In this document: positions 8,840 through 16,983 of the stretch, in pieces | Position numbering within the stretch: the first letter of the stretch is position 1 | Layout: each line of letters starts with the position of its first letter | From: Amycolatopsis bullii | Lineage (GTDB): Bacteria > Actinomycetota > Actinomycetes > Mycobacteriales > Pseudonocardiaceae | Direction: 5' to 3' | Assembly: GCF_014654205.1 (NCBI RefSeq) | Contig: NZ_BNAW01000042.1 | Location: 20,422-84,421, forward strand | DNA: 64,000 nucleotides | Made by a program: the position numbers and the translations under genes | The notes under the pieces: generated by a model | The model's database searches: none | Told to the model about the DNA's origin: nothing | What the model saw: the letters and a program-made list of their open reading frames with translations, nothing else

Positions 8840-10169
8840 CCAGCTGCTCCAGGAGCAGGCGGGCGGGCAGGGTCAAGGTGCCGAGGCCGAGCCGCGCCGG
8901 GACGCCGTCTTCCTCCGCCGTCACCAGCCGCTTCTCGAGCTCTCCGAGCAGCGCGCGGCATTCGTCCAGTTCGACCGGCTCCCCGGCCACCGCGACCGCC
9001 TGCACGGCCCCGGCCAGGTGGTGCATCAGGTCCGCCAGCGACTCGCGCGCGTCCGGCCAGGGGTACTCGAACGGGTGCTCCCGCCGTCCGGCCGTCGTCC
9101 GCACGGCGGCGACCAGCTGCGACGTCGCGGGCCACAGCCCGATGAGCGTCCGCAGGGGACGTTCGTGGTGCGCCCCGGCGCCGGGGCGCCCGCGGCGGAG
9201 GTTCAGCATCCGCCCTTCCCGCGTCAGGCCGACGGCTTCTTCGGCCGCCAGGACCTGGCTGCGCGTGTCCCGTTCCTGCGACAGCAGGCCGTCGAGGTCG
9301 TCCGGCGGTTCTTCCCGGCGGATCACGTCGGACAGCGACTCCAGCAGGTCCGCCAGGGCTTTCCCGAGCCGCCCGGCGGCCGCGGCGAGCCGTTCGCCGT
9401 AGAGGGGCGGGAAGATCAGGGTGTTGACCGCGACGCCGATGGCCGCGCCGAGCGCCGTTTCGAGGAGGCGGTCGCCGAGCAGGACGGGCTCGCGCGCGGT
9501 GCCGTAGGAGATGACGAGCATGCCGGTGACCCCGACCCAGACACCGGCGTCGCCGAACCGCCGCCAGCTCCCGGCGAGCAAGCCGACGAAGACGACGGTG
9601 GCGAGCGCAACGGCCTGCCACGGGATCAACTGCCCCGCGACGGCGGCGAGGAGGACCCCGCCGGCGACCGAGCCGACCTGCTGCAGCCAGCCGCGCAGCG
9701 ACCGGTACACGGTGGCCTCGACGAGGAACACGGCCGCATAGGGAGCGAGAAAGGGTTGCGGCAGCCGGAGAACGAGGGTGGCGAGCAACCAGGCGGCGGT
9801 CGCGGCGAGGGTGGCTTTGGCGCTTTGGACGAGGATGCGGCGCTCGCGGCCGGGGACGCGGACCGCGCGGGCGAACCAGCCGATCGGCGTGCGGTCACGC
9901 CGTCCCTCGTCGGGGACGGCTTCGTCGGTGCGCCGGAACAGGCGGGCGAACCGGCTCGCCGAGCGCGTGTCCCGCGAGGAGCCGCCATCCCGCCGCTCGG
10001 ACGAGCGCGCGGACCGGCCCGCCGAATCGCCACCCCTCCCGTCACCGCCCTGCTGAGAGCCCTCGCTTGGCCGCCCGGACCGGCCCGCCGGGGCACTTTC
10101 ACGTGAAAGTGCCCCGGCGGTGGGATCCAGCTCGGCCGGCGAGTCCCCTTTTTCGCGCTGTTCCGTCAT
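8829..10169 (-). CDS. FUSC-family integral membrane protein (aromatic acid exporter-like)
   Basis: 446 aa. A hydrophilic, Ser/Arg/Gly-rich N-terminus of about 115 residues precedes six hydrophobic segments beginning near AATAAWLLATLVLRLP. ATVYRSLRGWLQQVGSVAGGVL is the conserved FUSC loop, and a long cytoplasmic helical C-terminus ends the protein. Members export aromatic acids or related compounds. The ATG overlaps the aldehyde dehydrogenase stop (ATGA), which supports this start. Codons 17-29 coincide with a 36-bp perfect palindrome, so a repeat element appears to have become coding here. Co-transcription with the dehydrogenase suggests linked detoxification and export of aldehydes or acids, but this is inference. 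Confidence 0.8.
   Translation of the reverse strand: MTEQREKGDSPAELDPTAGALSRESAPAGRSGRPSEGSQQGGDGRGGDSAGRSARSSERRDGGSSRDTRSASRFARLFRRTDEAVPDEGRRDRTPIGWFARAVRVPGRERRILVQSAKATLAATAAWLLATLVLRLPQPFLAPYAAVFLVEATVYRSLRGWLQQVGSVAGGVLLAAVAGQLIPWQAVALATVVFVGLLAGSWRRFGDAGVWVGVTGMLVISYGTAREPVLLGDRLLETALGAAIGVAVNTLIFPPLYGERLAAAAGRLGKALADLLESLSDVIRREEPPDDLDGLLSQERDTRSQVLAAEEAVGLTREGRMLNLRRGRPGAGAHHERPLRTLIGLWPATSQLVAAVRTTAGRREHPFEYPWPDARESLADLMHHLAGAVQAVAVAGEPVELDECRALLGELEKRLVTAEEDGVPARLGLGTLTLPARLLLEQLEKR
10085..10120. repeat. 36-bp perfect palindrome inside the FUSC reading frame
   Basis: The two 18-base halves are exact reverse complements with no loop, centred on CACGTG. It lies 46 bases after the aldehyde dehydrogenase stop and encodes residues 17-29 of the FUSC protein. 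Similar GGGGCACTTTCACGTG-type palindromes are, from memory, common between genes in Amycolatopsis, where they look like terminators. Confidence 0.85.
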
Positions 10170-11515
10170 GCCGGTGGGGCGATGTGCACGAGCTTCGTCT
10201 GGGTCATCTCGTCGAGCAGCTCCGGCCCGTACCCGTACCCGCTGCCACTCCGGCCGCGCGGGTGCGCCGCTCCGCCCGGGGCGCCGCCGAACACGTTGTT
10301 GACCTTGACCGTTCCGGCGGGCAGCTCGCGCCACGCTCGCTGTGCGTTCGCCATCGATCCCGTCAGCACCGTCGCGGCCAGGCCGTAGTCGCCCTTGGCC
10401 GCTTCGGCCAGGCCTTCGTCGAAGCTGGAGACCACCCGGACCGGCGCGACCGGGCCGAACGTCTCTTCGGTCATCACGCGCAGCTCGGCCCCGCAGTCCG
10501 TGAGGACCGTGGCCGGGTAGTGCGCGCCCGGCCCGTCCGGGACCGCGCCGCCGGTCAGCAGCCGGGCGCCCCGCTCCACGGCGTCCGCCACGTGGGAGTG
10601 CACGTGGTCGCGGTGGCGCCGGTCCACCAGCGGGGCCAGCGTGCGCGTCTCGGCCTCCTTGACCAGCGCCGCCAGGAACGGCTCGGCGACCGCCGAGCAC
10701 ACGTAGATCCGTTCGACCGCCACGCAGATCTGCCCCGAGTTGGCGAACGACCCCAGCGCCGCCTGACCGGCCGCCCACACCGGGTCGACGTCCTCGTCGA
10801 TCACCAGCGGGTCGTTGCCGCCGTTCTCCAGCAACGTCTTCGCGCCCGTCGCGGCCGCGCTCGCCGCGATCGACCGCCCGGTCGCCGTGCTGCCCACGTG
10901 GGCGATGACGTCGACGTCCGCGCGCATCGCCAGCAGCGCGCCGACCCCGCCATCGCCGTGCAGCGTCTGCAGCACACCGTCCGGGAAGACGTCGCCGAGC
11001 ACCTCGCCGAGCAGCTGCCCGGTGTGCGGCGCGCGCTCGCTCGGCTTGTGCACCACCACGTTCCCGGTGGCCAGCGCCGCGCCCAGGAGCCCGCAGGCCA
11101 CCGCCACCGGGTCGTTCCACGGCGTGAGCGCCACGACGACGCCGTACGGCTCGGGGACCATCAGGTCCGTCGCGCCGACGTCGCCGAGCAGGCTGCGGCC
11201 GCGGTGCACCGGGCCCAGTTCGGCGTACTGGTCCAAGGTGCCCGCCCCGGCGAGCACGCCTTCGCGGGCTTCGTCGCGGGGCTTGCCCGTCTCGGCTTCG
11301 TTGGCCTTCGCCAGCTCGTCCGCGCGCGCCCGCAGCCGTTCCGCCGCGGTGTGCAGCAGCGCGCCGCGCTCGGCGGCCGGGGTCCGGGCCCACTGCGCCG
11401 CGCTCCGGCGAGCCAGCGCGAGTGCCGCGTCGATCGCGTCTTCGCCTGCGGCCGGCACCGTGCCGACCACGCTGCCGTCGGCCGGGTTCCGGATTTCGAT
11501 CGTCCCCGCGGTCAT
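10166..11515 (-). CDS. NAD(P)-dependent aldehyde dehydrogenase
   Basis: Aldehyde dehydrogenase superfamily member of 449 aa. PWNDPVAVACG lies in the cofactor domain, VGSTATGRSIA precedes the glutamate-containing LLENGGNDP motif, and the catalytic cysteine sits in FANSGQICVAVERI. EETFGPV and NNVFGGAPGG follow. ATG 11515 has an AGGAGG site five bases upstream, better than the GTG two codons earlier. ENGGND replaces the commoner ELGGK/ND, a minor variation. The gene is co-transcribed with the FUSC protein. The substrate is not predictable; succinate-semialdehyde-like or betaine-aldehyde-like enzymes share these motifs. Confidence 0.88.
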   Translation of the reverse strand: MTAGTIEIRNPADGSVVGTVPAAGEDAIDAALALARRSAAQWARTPAAERGALLHTAAERLRARADELAKANEAETGKPRDEAREGVLAGAGTLDQYAELGPVHRGRSLLGDVGATDLMVPEPYGVVVALTPWNDPVAVACGLLGAALATGNVVVHKPSERAPHTGQLLGEVLGDVFPDGVLQTLHGDGGVGALLAMRADVDVIAHVGSTATGRSIAASAAATGAKTLLENGGNDPLVIDEDVDPVWAAGQAALGSFANSGQICVAVERIYVCSAVAEPFLAALVKEAETRTLAPLVDRRHRDHVHSHVADAVERGARLLTGGAVPDGPGAHYPATVLTDCGAELRVMTEETFGPVAPVRVVSSFDEGLAEAAKGDYGLAATVLTGSMANAQRAWRELPAGTVKVNNVFGGAPGGAAHPRGRSGSGYGYGPELLDEMTQTKLVHIAPPA

Positions 11516-11605
11516 CCGCACCTCCTTGTCGTCGCTCGCCGGTTACCCGGGCGCGGGGACTTCGACACGCCGTTTGATCACCCCCGGCCGGGGTATCCGT
11601 GGCCG

Positions 11606-13078
11606 GTGACGCTCGACTACACCGTGGTGATCCCCACGACCGGCCGGGACACGCTTCGGCCACTCCTGGAAACCCTGCTCGGCGGGCCCGATCCGCGGCC
11701 GGCGGAGATCCTCGTCGTCGACGACCGCCCGGACGGGGCCGAGCTGGACGTCCCCGACGGTGTCCGCGTGCTCCGCTCCGGCGGGCGCGGACCGGCGGCG
11801 GCGCGGAACCTCGGCTGGCGCACGGCGAAGAGCGAGTGGATCGCGTTCGTCGACGACGACGTCGTGCTCGCCCCCGACTGGGCGCGGCAGCTCGCGGCCG
11901 ACCTCGGCTCGCTGCCGCCGGACGTGGCCGCGTCCCAGGGCCGGATCACCGTCCCGCTCCCCGCGGACCGGCGGCCCACCGACGACGAACGTTCCACCGC
12001 CGGGCTCGAGCAGGCGCGGTGGATCACCGCGGACATGGCCTACCGCCGCCGCGCGCTCGTCGAGGTGGGCGGCTTCGACGAGCGGTTCCCCCGCGCCTTC
12101 CGCGAGGACTCCGACCTCGCGCTGCGCGTCGCCGAGGCCGGACACCGGATCGACCAGGGCGAACGGCTCACCACGCACCCGGCCCGGCGCGCGGGGTTCT
12201 TCTACAGCCTCAAAGCCCAGCGCGGCAACGCCGACAACGCGTTGATGCGGGCCAAGCACGGCGTGCTCTGGCGGCAGCGGACCGGCGCCGGGCACGGACG
12301 GCTCGGCCTCCACGCACTGTCCACAGTGGCCGGTCTGGCCGCGCTCACGCTGCCACTGTTCAGGCAACGCGGAAAGGCCCTGCTCGCGGCCGGTGTCTGG
12401 GCCGGGCTGACGGCGGAGTTCGCCACCCGCCGGATCCAGCCCGGTCCGCGGACCCCCGGCGAGGTGGCGCGGATGGCCGTCACCAGTGTCCTGATCCCGC
12501 CCGCCGCGTGCTACCACCGGCTGCGCGGGGAGATCGCGGCCCGGCGGCCCCGGCCCCCGGTCGCGGTGCTGTTCGACCGGGACGACACGCTCATCGTCGA
12601 CGTCCCCTACCTGAACGACCCCGACGGCGTCCGTCCGGTGCCCGGCGCGGTCGAGCTCGTCCGCGGGCTGCGGGAGCGCGGGATCCCGGTCGGGGTGGTG
12701 AGCAACCAGTCCGGTGTCGCGAAAGGACTGATCTCCCCCGAGCAGCTCGACGCGGTGAACGCCCGCGTCCAGGAGCTGTTCGGGCCGTTCGGCACCTGGC
12801 AGGTCTGCGTCCACGACGACGGCGACGGCTGCGCGTGCCGCAAACCGGCGCCCGGCATGGTGCTGCGGGCCGCCGGCGAGCTCGGCGTCGACCCGGCGTC
12901 CTGCGTGGTCATCGGCGACACCGGCGCCGACGTCGACGCGGCTCTCGCCGCCGGCGCCCGCGCGGTGCTGGTGCCGACCGACCGCACGCTCGAACCGGAG
13001 ATCGCCCGGGCCCGCCGGGACGCCGCCGTCGCCCGGGACCTGTCCGAGGCGCTGCGGCTCGCCGGGGTCGCCGGATGA
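11606..13078 (+). CDS. Fusion: GT2 glycosyltransferase + GmhB-type heptose-bisphosphate phosphatase
   Basis: 490 aa in two parts. Residues 1-230 form a GT-A glycosyltransferase family 2 domain: VVIPTTGRDTL at the start, FVDDDVVL as the DxD region, and GGFDERFPRAFREDSDLALR as the acceptor/catalytic motif. A hydrophobic stretch of about 40 residues follows. Residues 318-490 form a HAD-IIIA phosphatase with FDRDDTLI (D324, D326), a C401-x-H403 and C409-x-C411 zinc site followed by RKPAPG, and GDTGADVDAAL. This zinc motif marks D-glycero-D-manno-heptose-1,7-bisphosphate 7-phosphatase. It supplies the step missing between the two activities of HldE. The GTG start is in frame with the first beta strand, and the stop overlaps the next gene. 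Confidence 0.85.
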   Translation: MTLDYTVVIPTTGRDTLRPLLETLLGGPDPRPAEILVVDDRPDGAELDVPDGVRVLRSGGRGPAAARNLGWRTAKSEWIAFVDDDVVLAPDWARQLAADLGSLPPDVAASQGRITVPLPADRRPTDDERSTAGLEQARWITADMAYRRRALVEVGGFDERFPRAFREDSDLALRVAEAGHRIDQGERLTTHPARRAGFFYSLKAQRGNADNALMRAKHGVLWRQRTGAGHGRLGLHALSTVAGLAALTLPLFRQRGKALLAAGVWAGLTAEFATRRIQPGPRTPGEVARMAVTSVLIPPAACYHRLRGEIAARRPRPPVAVLFDRDDTLIVDVPYLNDPDGVRPVPGAVELVRGLRERGIPVGVVSNQSGVAKGLISPEQLDAVNARVQELFGPFGTWQVCVHDDGDGCACRKPAPGMVLRAAGELGVDPASCVVIGDTGADVDAALAAGARAVLVPTDRTLEPEIARARRDAAVARDLSEALRLAGVAG

Positions 13079-14118
13079 CCCGGGTGCTCGTCGCCCGCCA
13101 GGACAACCTCGGGGACGTCCTGCTCGCCGGGCCGTGCGTGCGCGCGGTCGCCGCGTCCGGGGCGCAGGTGACCCTGCTGGCGGGCCCGCACGGCCGCGCC
13201 GCCGGCGACCTGCTGCCGGGCGTGGCCGACGTGCTCACCTGGACCGCACCCTGGATCGACCCCGAGCCGCCGCCGGTGACCGCCGAGGACACCGGCGCGT
13301 TCGTCGCGCTGATGCGCGAGAAGTCGTTCGACCGCGCGCTCATCCTGACGTCGTTCCACCAATCGCCGCTGCCGCTCGCGCTGCTGCTGCGCCAGGCCGG
13401 CGTGCCGTGGATCGGCGCGATCTCCGAGGACTACCCGGGCAGCCTGCTCGACCTGCGCCACCGCGTCGACGGCGATCCGCCGGAGCCGGTCCGGATGCTG
13501 TCGCTCGCCGAAGCGGCGGGGTTCTCGCTGCCGCCGGACGACCACGGCGCCCTCGCGCTGCGGCGTCCCCTGCCGAACACCGCCCAGCTGACCGGCGGCG
13601 GGGCGTACGTCGTGGTGCACCCCGCGGCCTCGGTGCCCGCCCGCCAGCCGTCGGCGGCCTGGAGCCGCGAGACGGTGCGGGCCCTCGCCGCGGACGGGCA
13701 CCGGGTGTTCGTCACGGGTGCGCCGTCGGAGCGCACCCTGACCCGCGAAGTGGCCGGGACGTCGGCGGTCGACCTCGGCGGCCGGACGTCCCTGGCCGAA
13801 CTGGCGGCGGTGCTGTCCGGCGCCCGGGTCGTGGTGGCGCCCAACACCGGCCCCGCGCACCTCGCCGCGGCGGCGGGCACCCCGGTCGTGTCGCTGTTCG
13901 CCCCGGTGGTGCCGCAGGAGCGGTGGGCGCCCTACGGCGTCCCCACGGTCGTGCTCGGGGACCAGCAGGCGCCCTGCCGCGCCAGCCGCGCGCGGGTGTG
14001 CCCGGTCCCGGGCCACCCCTGTCTCGACACGATCGATTCCGCGGACGTCTGCCGCGCGGTGACGGCGCTCGCCCAGCCGGGTGTCACCTCGCCGGTCCCG
14101 GCGGCGGCCACGTCCTGA
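13075..14118 (+). CDS. Glycosyltransferase family 9 (heptosyltransferase-like), second copy
   Basis: GT9 protein of 347 aa. VLVARQDNLGDVLLAGPCVRAV is its first strand, VVVHPAASVPARQ begins the second domain, and VAPNTGPAHLAAAAGTPVVSLFAPVVP is the nucleotide-sugar site. The C-terminus has PCRASRARVCPVPGHPCL with three cysteines, a tail seen in actinobacterial GT9 proteins. ATG 13075 overlaps the stop of the GT2-GmhB gene (ATGA), so phosphatase, GT2 and GT9 are co-translated. It is most likely an ADP-heptose transferase for the same glycan as the GT9 at 5662. Confidence 0.86.
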   Translation: MTRVLVARQDNLGDVLLAGPCVRAVAASGAQVTLLAGPHGRAAGDLLPGVADVLTWTAPWIDPEPPPVTAEDTGAFVALMREKSFDRALILTSFHQSPLPLALLLRQAGVPWIGAISEDYPGSLLDLRHRVDGDPPEPVRMLSLAEAAGFSLPPDDHGALALRRPLPNTAQLTGGGAYVVVHPAASVPARQPSAAWSRETVRALAADGHRVFVTGAPSERTLTREVAGTSAVDLGGRTSLAELAAVLSGARVVVAPNTGPAHLAAAAGTPVVSLFAPVVPQERWAPYGVPTVVLGDQQAPCRASRARVCPVPGHPCLDTIDSADVCRAVTALAQPGVTSPVPAAATS

Positions 14119-14160
14119 ATGACTCATTCCTGGCGTGCGACGCCAGGAATGAGTCATTCA
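14116..14160. terminator. 20-bp perfect inverted repeat, probable bidirectional terminator
   Basis: Arms 14116-14135 and 14141-14160 are exact reverse complements around a 5-base loop. The left arm includes the stop codon of the GT9 gene. There is no T run, so it may be a REP-like element or a processing hairpin rather than a classical terminator. It separates the convergent GT9 and DUF2795 genes. Confidence 0.8.
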
Positions 14161-14170
14161 CGACGCCGGG

Positions 14171-14359
14171 TCAGCCGCCGATCTCCTTGCTCACGCCGCT
14201 GGGCCCCTCGTAGGTCCGGTCCGGCAGGCCGCGCACGATGTCCAAAGTGTCGGAGTCGGCACCGTTCTTCTCGGCCGCCTGCACCAGGTCGTCACGCTTC
14301 GCCGGGTAGTCGACGCCGGACAGGTACTTCTGCAGTTCGATCGGGTTCGGCTTGCTCAC
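14171..14359 (-). CDS. DUF2795 domain protein
   Basis: A 62-aa protein starting GTG with an AAGGAG site upstream. The motif PIELQKYLSGVDYPAKRDDLV, continued by AAEKNGAD and a C-terminal RTYEGPSGVSKEIG tail, is the DUF2795 signature. These small proteins are widespread in Actinobacteria and often expressed in late growth; their function is not established. The gene is convergent with the GT9 gene and divergent from the SDR at 14548, with nearly 190 bases between them. Confidence 0.8.
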   Translation of the reverse strand: MSKPNPIELQKYLSGVDYPAKRDDLVQAAEKNGADSDTLDIVRGLPDRTYEGPSGVSKEIGG

Positions 14360-14547
14360 GGGAGCTCTCCTTCCGTTCGGGGAACGGCGCGGTTACCCCG
14401 CTCGCCGGCCGACACACGCTCTGGACGGCACCGGCTGCGCCTCCGCCGGGTGAAGCCGGCGGAGGTGACCGCCGCGGCCACGGCCCGGCGCACCGCGTTT
14501 AGTCCCCCGTGGCGGTGGTAGCCGAACGCAAAGGAAAGGAGCTGCCC

Positions 14548-15372
14548 GTGTCGCTCCCGGCACCCCTGCCCGCCGACGCCGCTTCGCCGCGGCGCGCTGT
14601 CGTCACCGGTGCCGACTCCGGCATCGGCCGGGCGGTCGTCGCCGCCCTCGCCGGCGGTGGCCTCGACGTCGGCATCACCTACCACTCGGACGCCGACGGC
14701 GCGGAGGAAACCGCCGCCGAGGCCCGCTCGCACGGCGTGGCCGCGCACGTCCGGCAGCTCGACCTGACCGAGCTGCCGGGAGCCGCCGACGTCGTCGACG
14801 CGTTCGCCGAGGACCTCGGCGGCATCGACGTCCTCGTCAACTGTTCCGGAACCGGCAGCAGCCAGCGGGCGATGGACCTCGACTACGAGAAGTGGCGCCA
14901 GGTCCTGGACGTCGACCTCGACGGGGTCTTCCTGCTTTCGCAGCGCGCGGCCCGGCACATGATCGACGCCGGGCACGGCGGGCGGATCATCACGATCACC
15001 AGCGTCCACGAGCACGTGCCGCGCGTCGGCGCCGCGCCCTACTGCGCCGCGAAGGCCGGCGCGGGGGCGCTGACCCAGGTGCTCGCCCTCGAGCTGGCCG
15101 AGCACGGCATCACCGTGAACTCCGTGGCCCCGGGCGAAATCTCGACGCCGATGACGGGACAGACCGACGCCGACCCGCGCGAACAGGACCGGCCAGGCAT
15201 CCCGCTCGGCCGCCCCGGCCACGCGGCCGAGGTGGCGGCCGCGGTCGCGTTCCTGGCGACCCCGGCCGCCGGCTACATCACCGGGACGTCGCTGGTCGTC
15301 GACGGCGGGCTGCTGCTGATGGGTGCCCAGCACGGGACCGCGTACCGCGATCACGACTGGCGTTCTCCCTGA
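14548..15372 (+). CDS. SDR-family oxidoreductase (glucose dehydrogenase-like)
   Basis: Classical SDR of 274 aa. The cofactor motif is TGADSGIGRAV, NCSG replaces the usual NNAG, and the active site is YCAAKAG (YxxxK). The C-terminus ends in GTSLVVDGGLLLM, as in stress-associated YghA/glucose-dehydrogenase-like SDRs. GTG 14548 is chosen over the upstream GTG 14509 because an AAAGGAG site lies just before it. It leads a run of small same-strand genes (DUF4383, acidic peptide, unknown, VOC), which in actinomycetes often respond to osmotic or stationary stress. The substrate is unknown. Confidence 0.78.
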   Translation: MSLPAPLPADAASPRRAVVTGADSGIGRAVVAALAGGGLDVGITYHSDADGAEETAAEARSHGVAAHVRQLDLTELPGAADVVDAFAEDLGGIDVLVNCSGTGSSQRAMDLDYEKWRQVLDVDLDGVFLLSQRAARHMIDAGHGGRIITITSVHEHVPRVGAAPYCAAKAGAGALTQVLALELAEHGITVNSVAPGEISTPMTGQTDADPREQDRPGIPLGRPGHAAEVAAAVAFLATPAAGYITGTSLVVDGGLLLMGAQHGTAYRDHDWRSP

Positions 15373-15522
15373 GACCAGGGGCCCGCGTCCTGGCTGCAGG
15401 ACCGGCGCGGGTCCCGGCCGCGGGCCGGGCGGCGGCACCCCAGCCCGCCGCCCGGCCCCTTCCACTTGTCCGTTTTCCGCACGCATGGCGGGGTATCCGG
15501 CCGCGGAGAGAAGGAGAATCCC

Positions 15523-15966
15523 ATGTCTTCCGCAGAACCCCGCTCCCGCGCGGGAGCGTCCTGGCTCCGCCCGGTCGTCGCCGTCCTCGGGCTGCTCTAC
15601 CTCGCGCTGGGCATCGCCGGGTTCCTGACCCCGGAGACCGCCGCGGTCGGCCACGAAACCAGCCGGGCCGTCTGGATCTTCAGCGTGACCCCGCTGCTCA
15701 ACCTCGTCCACACGGCGGTCGGGGTGCTCGGGTTGCTCGCCGCGCTCCGGCGCACCGGGTCGATCATCTACTGCTGGGTGCTGTTCGTCGGGTTCACCGG
15801 GATGACCGCGTACGGCATCCTCGCCACCTCGCTCGTCAACCCCGAGGACCCGATCAACCTCAACTGGGCGGACAACTGGCTGCACGGGCTGACCGCGGTG
15901 GCCGGGCTCGTGCTCGGCATCGTCGCCGCACGGGCGGTCAACCGGACGGCCGCGCGCTCGCGGTGA
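15523..15966 (+). CDS. DUF4383 membrane protein
   Basis: 147 aa with four predicted membrane helices: about 16-36, 52-75, 84-105 and 122-140. The sequence between the second and third includes LLNLVHTAVGVLGLLAA, characteristic of DUF4383 proteins, and NWADNWLHGLTAVAGLVLG follows. AAGGAG lies eight bases before the ATG. Members are common in Pseudonocardiaceae and Mycobacteriaceae and have no known activity. Confidence 0.78.
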   Translation: MSSAEPRSRAGASWLRPVVAVLGLLYLALGIAGFLTPETAAVGHETSRAVWIFSVTPLLNLVHTAVGVLGLLAALRRTGSIIYCWVLFVGFTGMTAYGILATSLVNPEDPINLNWADNWLHGLTAVAGLVLGIVAARAVNRTAARSR

Positions 15967-16030
15967 TCTTGGCGTTTCGGTGGCCACCCGCCGGGTAGCC
16001 GGGAAAGGACACCGCGTGAAGGAGGCTCCC

Positions 16031-16198
16031 ATGCATCGCGAAAGCGACCAGCACTCGCCGCGTGAAGACGACGCGCAGAAGGCCGAGCTGCGCGGGACCC
16101 TGCAGGGCAACGGCCCCTCCCGCGCCGAGGAGTGGCGGGACCCCGAACTCCCGGCCGACGACGACTCGGACGTCCCCCCGCTGGGCGGCGGCGCATGA
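16031..16198 (+). CDS. Small acidic hydrophilic protein, unknown
   Basis: A 55-aa protein rich in Asp, Glu and Arg, ending PADDDSDVPPLGGGA. AAGGAGG lies five bases before the ATG, and the stop overlaps the next ATG (ATGA), so it is coupled to the gene at 16195. It contains no cysteines or hydrophobic segment and is probably disordered. No function can be named. Confidence 0.6.
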   Translation: MHRESDQHSPREDDAQKAELRGTLQGNGPSRAEEWRDPELPADDDSDVPPLGGGA

Positions 16199-16623
16199 CC
16201 ACGAGTGAAGCGGCGGCGGTGGGCGAACCCGCCGTCGTCGTCCACTACCGGCTTCACGCCGACTTCGCCGGACCCGGCTGGCTGCGCCGGATCGCGGGTC
16301 CGCGGGCCGGCCTGGAACTGGACGCGGCCGGCCTGCGCGTCCGGTTCGGACCGTGGCTGGTCGAGACCCCGCTGAGCAACCTCGCCGGAGCGGAGGCCAC
16401 CGGGCCCTACAACGCTCTTCGCGCCTTCGGCGTCCGGCTTTCGCTCGCCGACCGAGGGCTGACTTTCGGGACGACGACGGCGGGGGGCGTCTGTCTCCGG
16501 TTCCGGGAGCCCGTCCGGGGGATCGACCCGTGGGGGCTGGTCCGCCACCCGGGGTTGACGGTGACGGTGTCCGAACCGGATCTGGTCGCCGAGGCCATCA
16601 ACCGGATCGTGGCGGGCTCGTGA
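16195..16623 (+). CDS. Conserved actinobacterial protein of unknown function
   Basis: A 142-aa protein with a mainly beta pattern. It includes FAGPGWLRRIAGPR, VRFGPWLVETPLSNL, GVRLSLADRGLTFGT and CLRFREPVRGIDPWG, arranged like the mycobacterial and nocardial proteins of unknown role that carry a split PH-like fold. It has no signal or membrane segment. Overlaps of four bases on both sides join it to the small acidic gene and the VOC gene. The function is not predictable. Confidence 0.65.
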   Translation: MTTSEAAAVGEPAVVVHYRLHADFAGPGWLRRIAGPRAGLELDAAGLRVRFGPWLVETPLSNLAGAEATGPYNALRAFGVRLSLADRGLTFGTTTAGGVCLRFREPVRGIDPWGLVRHPGLTVTVSEPDLVAEAINRIVAGS

Positions 16624-16982
16624 CGGCGGCCCGCATCCTCGCCGTGGCGGTCGACTGCCGTCAGCCGGACCTGCTGGCCGAGTTCTGGGCGGCGGCGCTC
16701 GGCGGCGGGAAGACCCGCACGTGGACCGACTCCCACGGGCTCACCTACCGCCAGGTGGACTTCGACGACGGCCCGGCGGTGCTGTTCCAGCAGGTGCCGG
16801 AAGAAAAGACCGTCAAGAACCGGCTGCACCTGGATCTCGCGCCGGTGGCCGGCGATCAGCGGGCGGAGGTCGAGCGCCTGGTGATGCTCGGGGCCAAGGT
16901 CCTCGACGACCCGGCCGACGACCCGTGGATCGTGCTCGCCGACCCGGAGGGCAACGAGTTCTGCGTGCTGCCTCCGCGGTGA
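16620..16982 (+). CDS. VOC / glyoxalase-like domain protein
   Basis: A 120-aa protein in the glyoxalase-like (VOC) fold. VAVDCRQPDLLAEFWAAALGG is the standard first beta-alpha unit, VLFQQVPEEKTVKNRLHLDLAP the middle, and WIVLADPEGNEFCVLPP the last strand. H-containing LHLDL and the E of GNEF are the usual metal-ligand positions. GTG 16620 overlaps the preceding stop. Such short VOC proteins are frequent in actinomycetes; substrate unknown. Confidence 0.78.
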   Translation: MTAARILAVAVDCRQPDLLAEFWAAALGGGKTRTWTDSHGLTYRQVDFDDGPAVLFQQVPEEKTVKNRLHLDLAPVAGDQRAEVERLVMLGAKVLDDPADDPWIVLADPEGNEFCVLPPR

Positions 16983-16983
16983 T

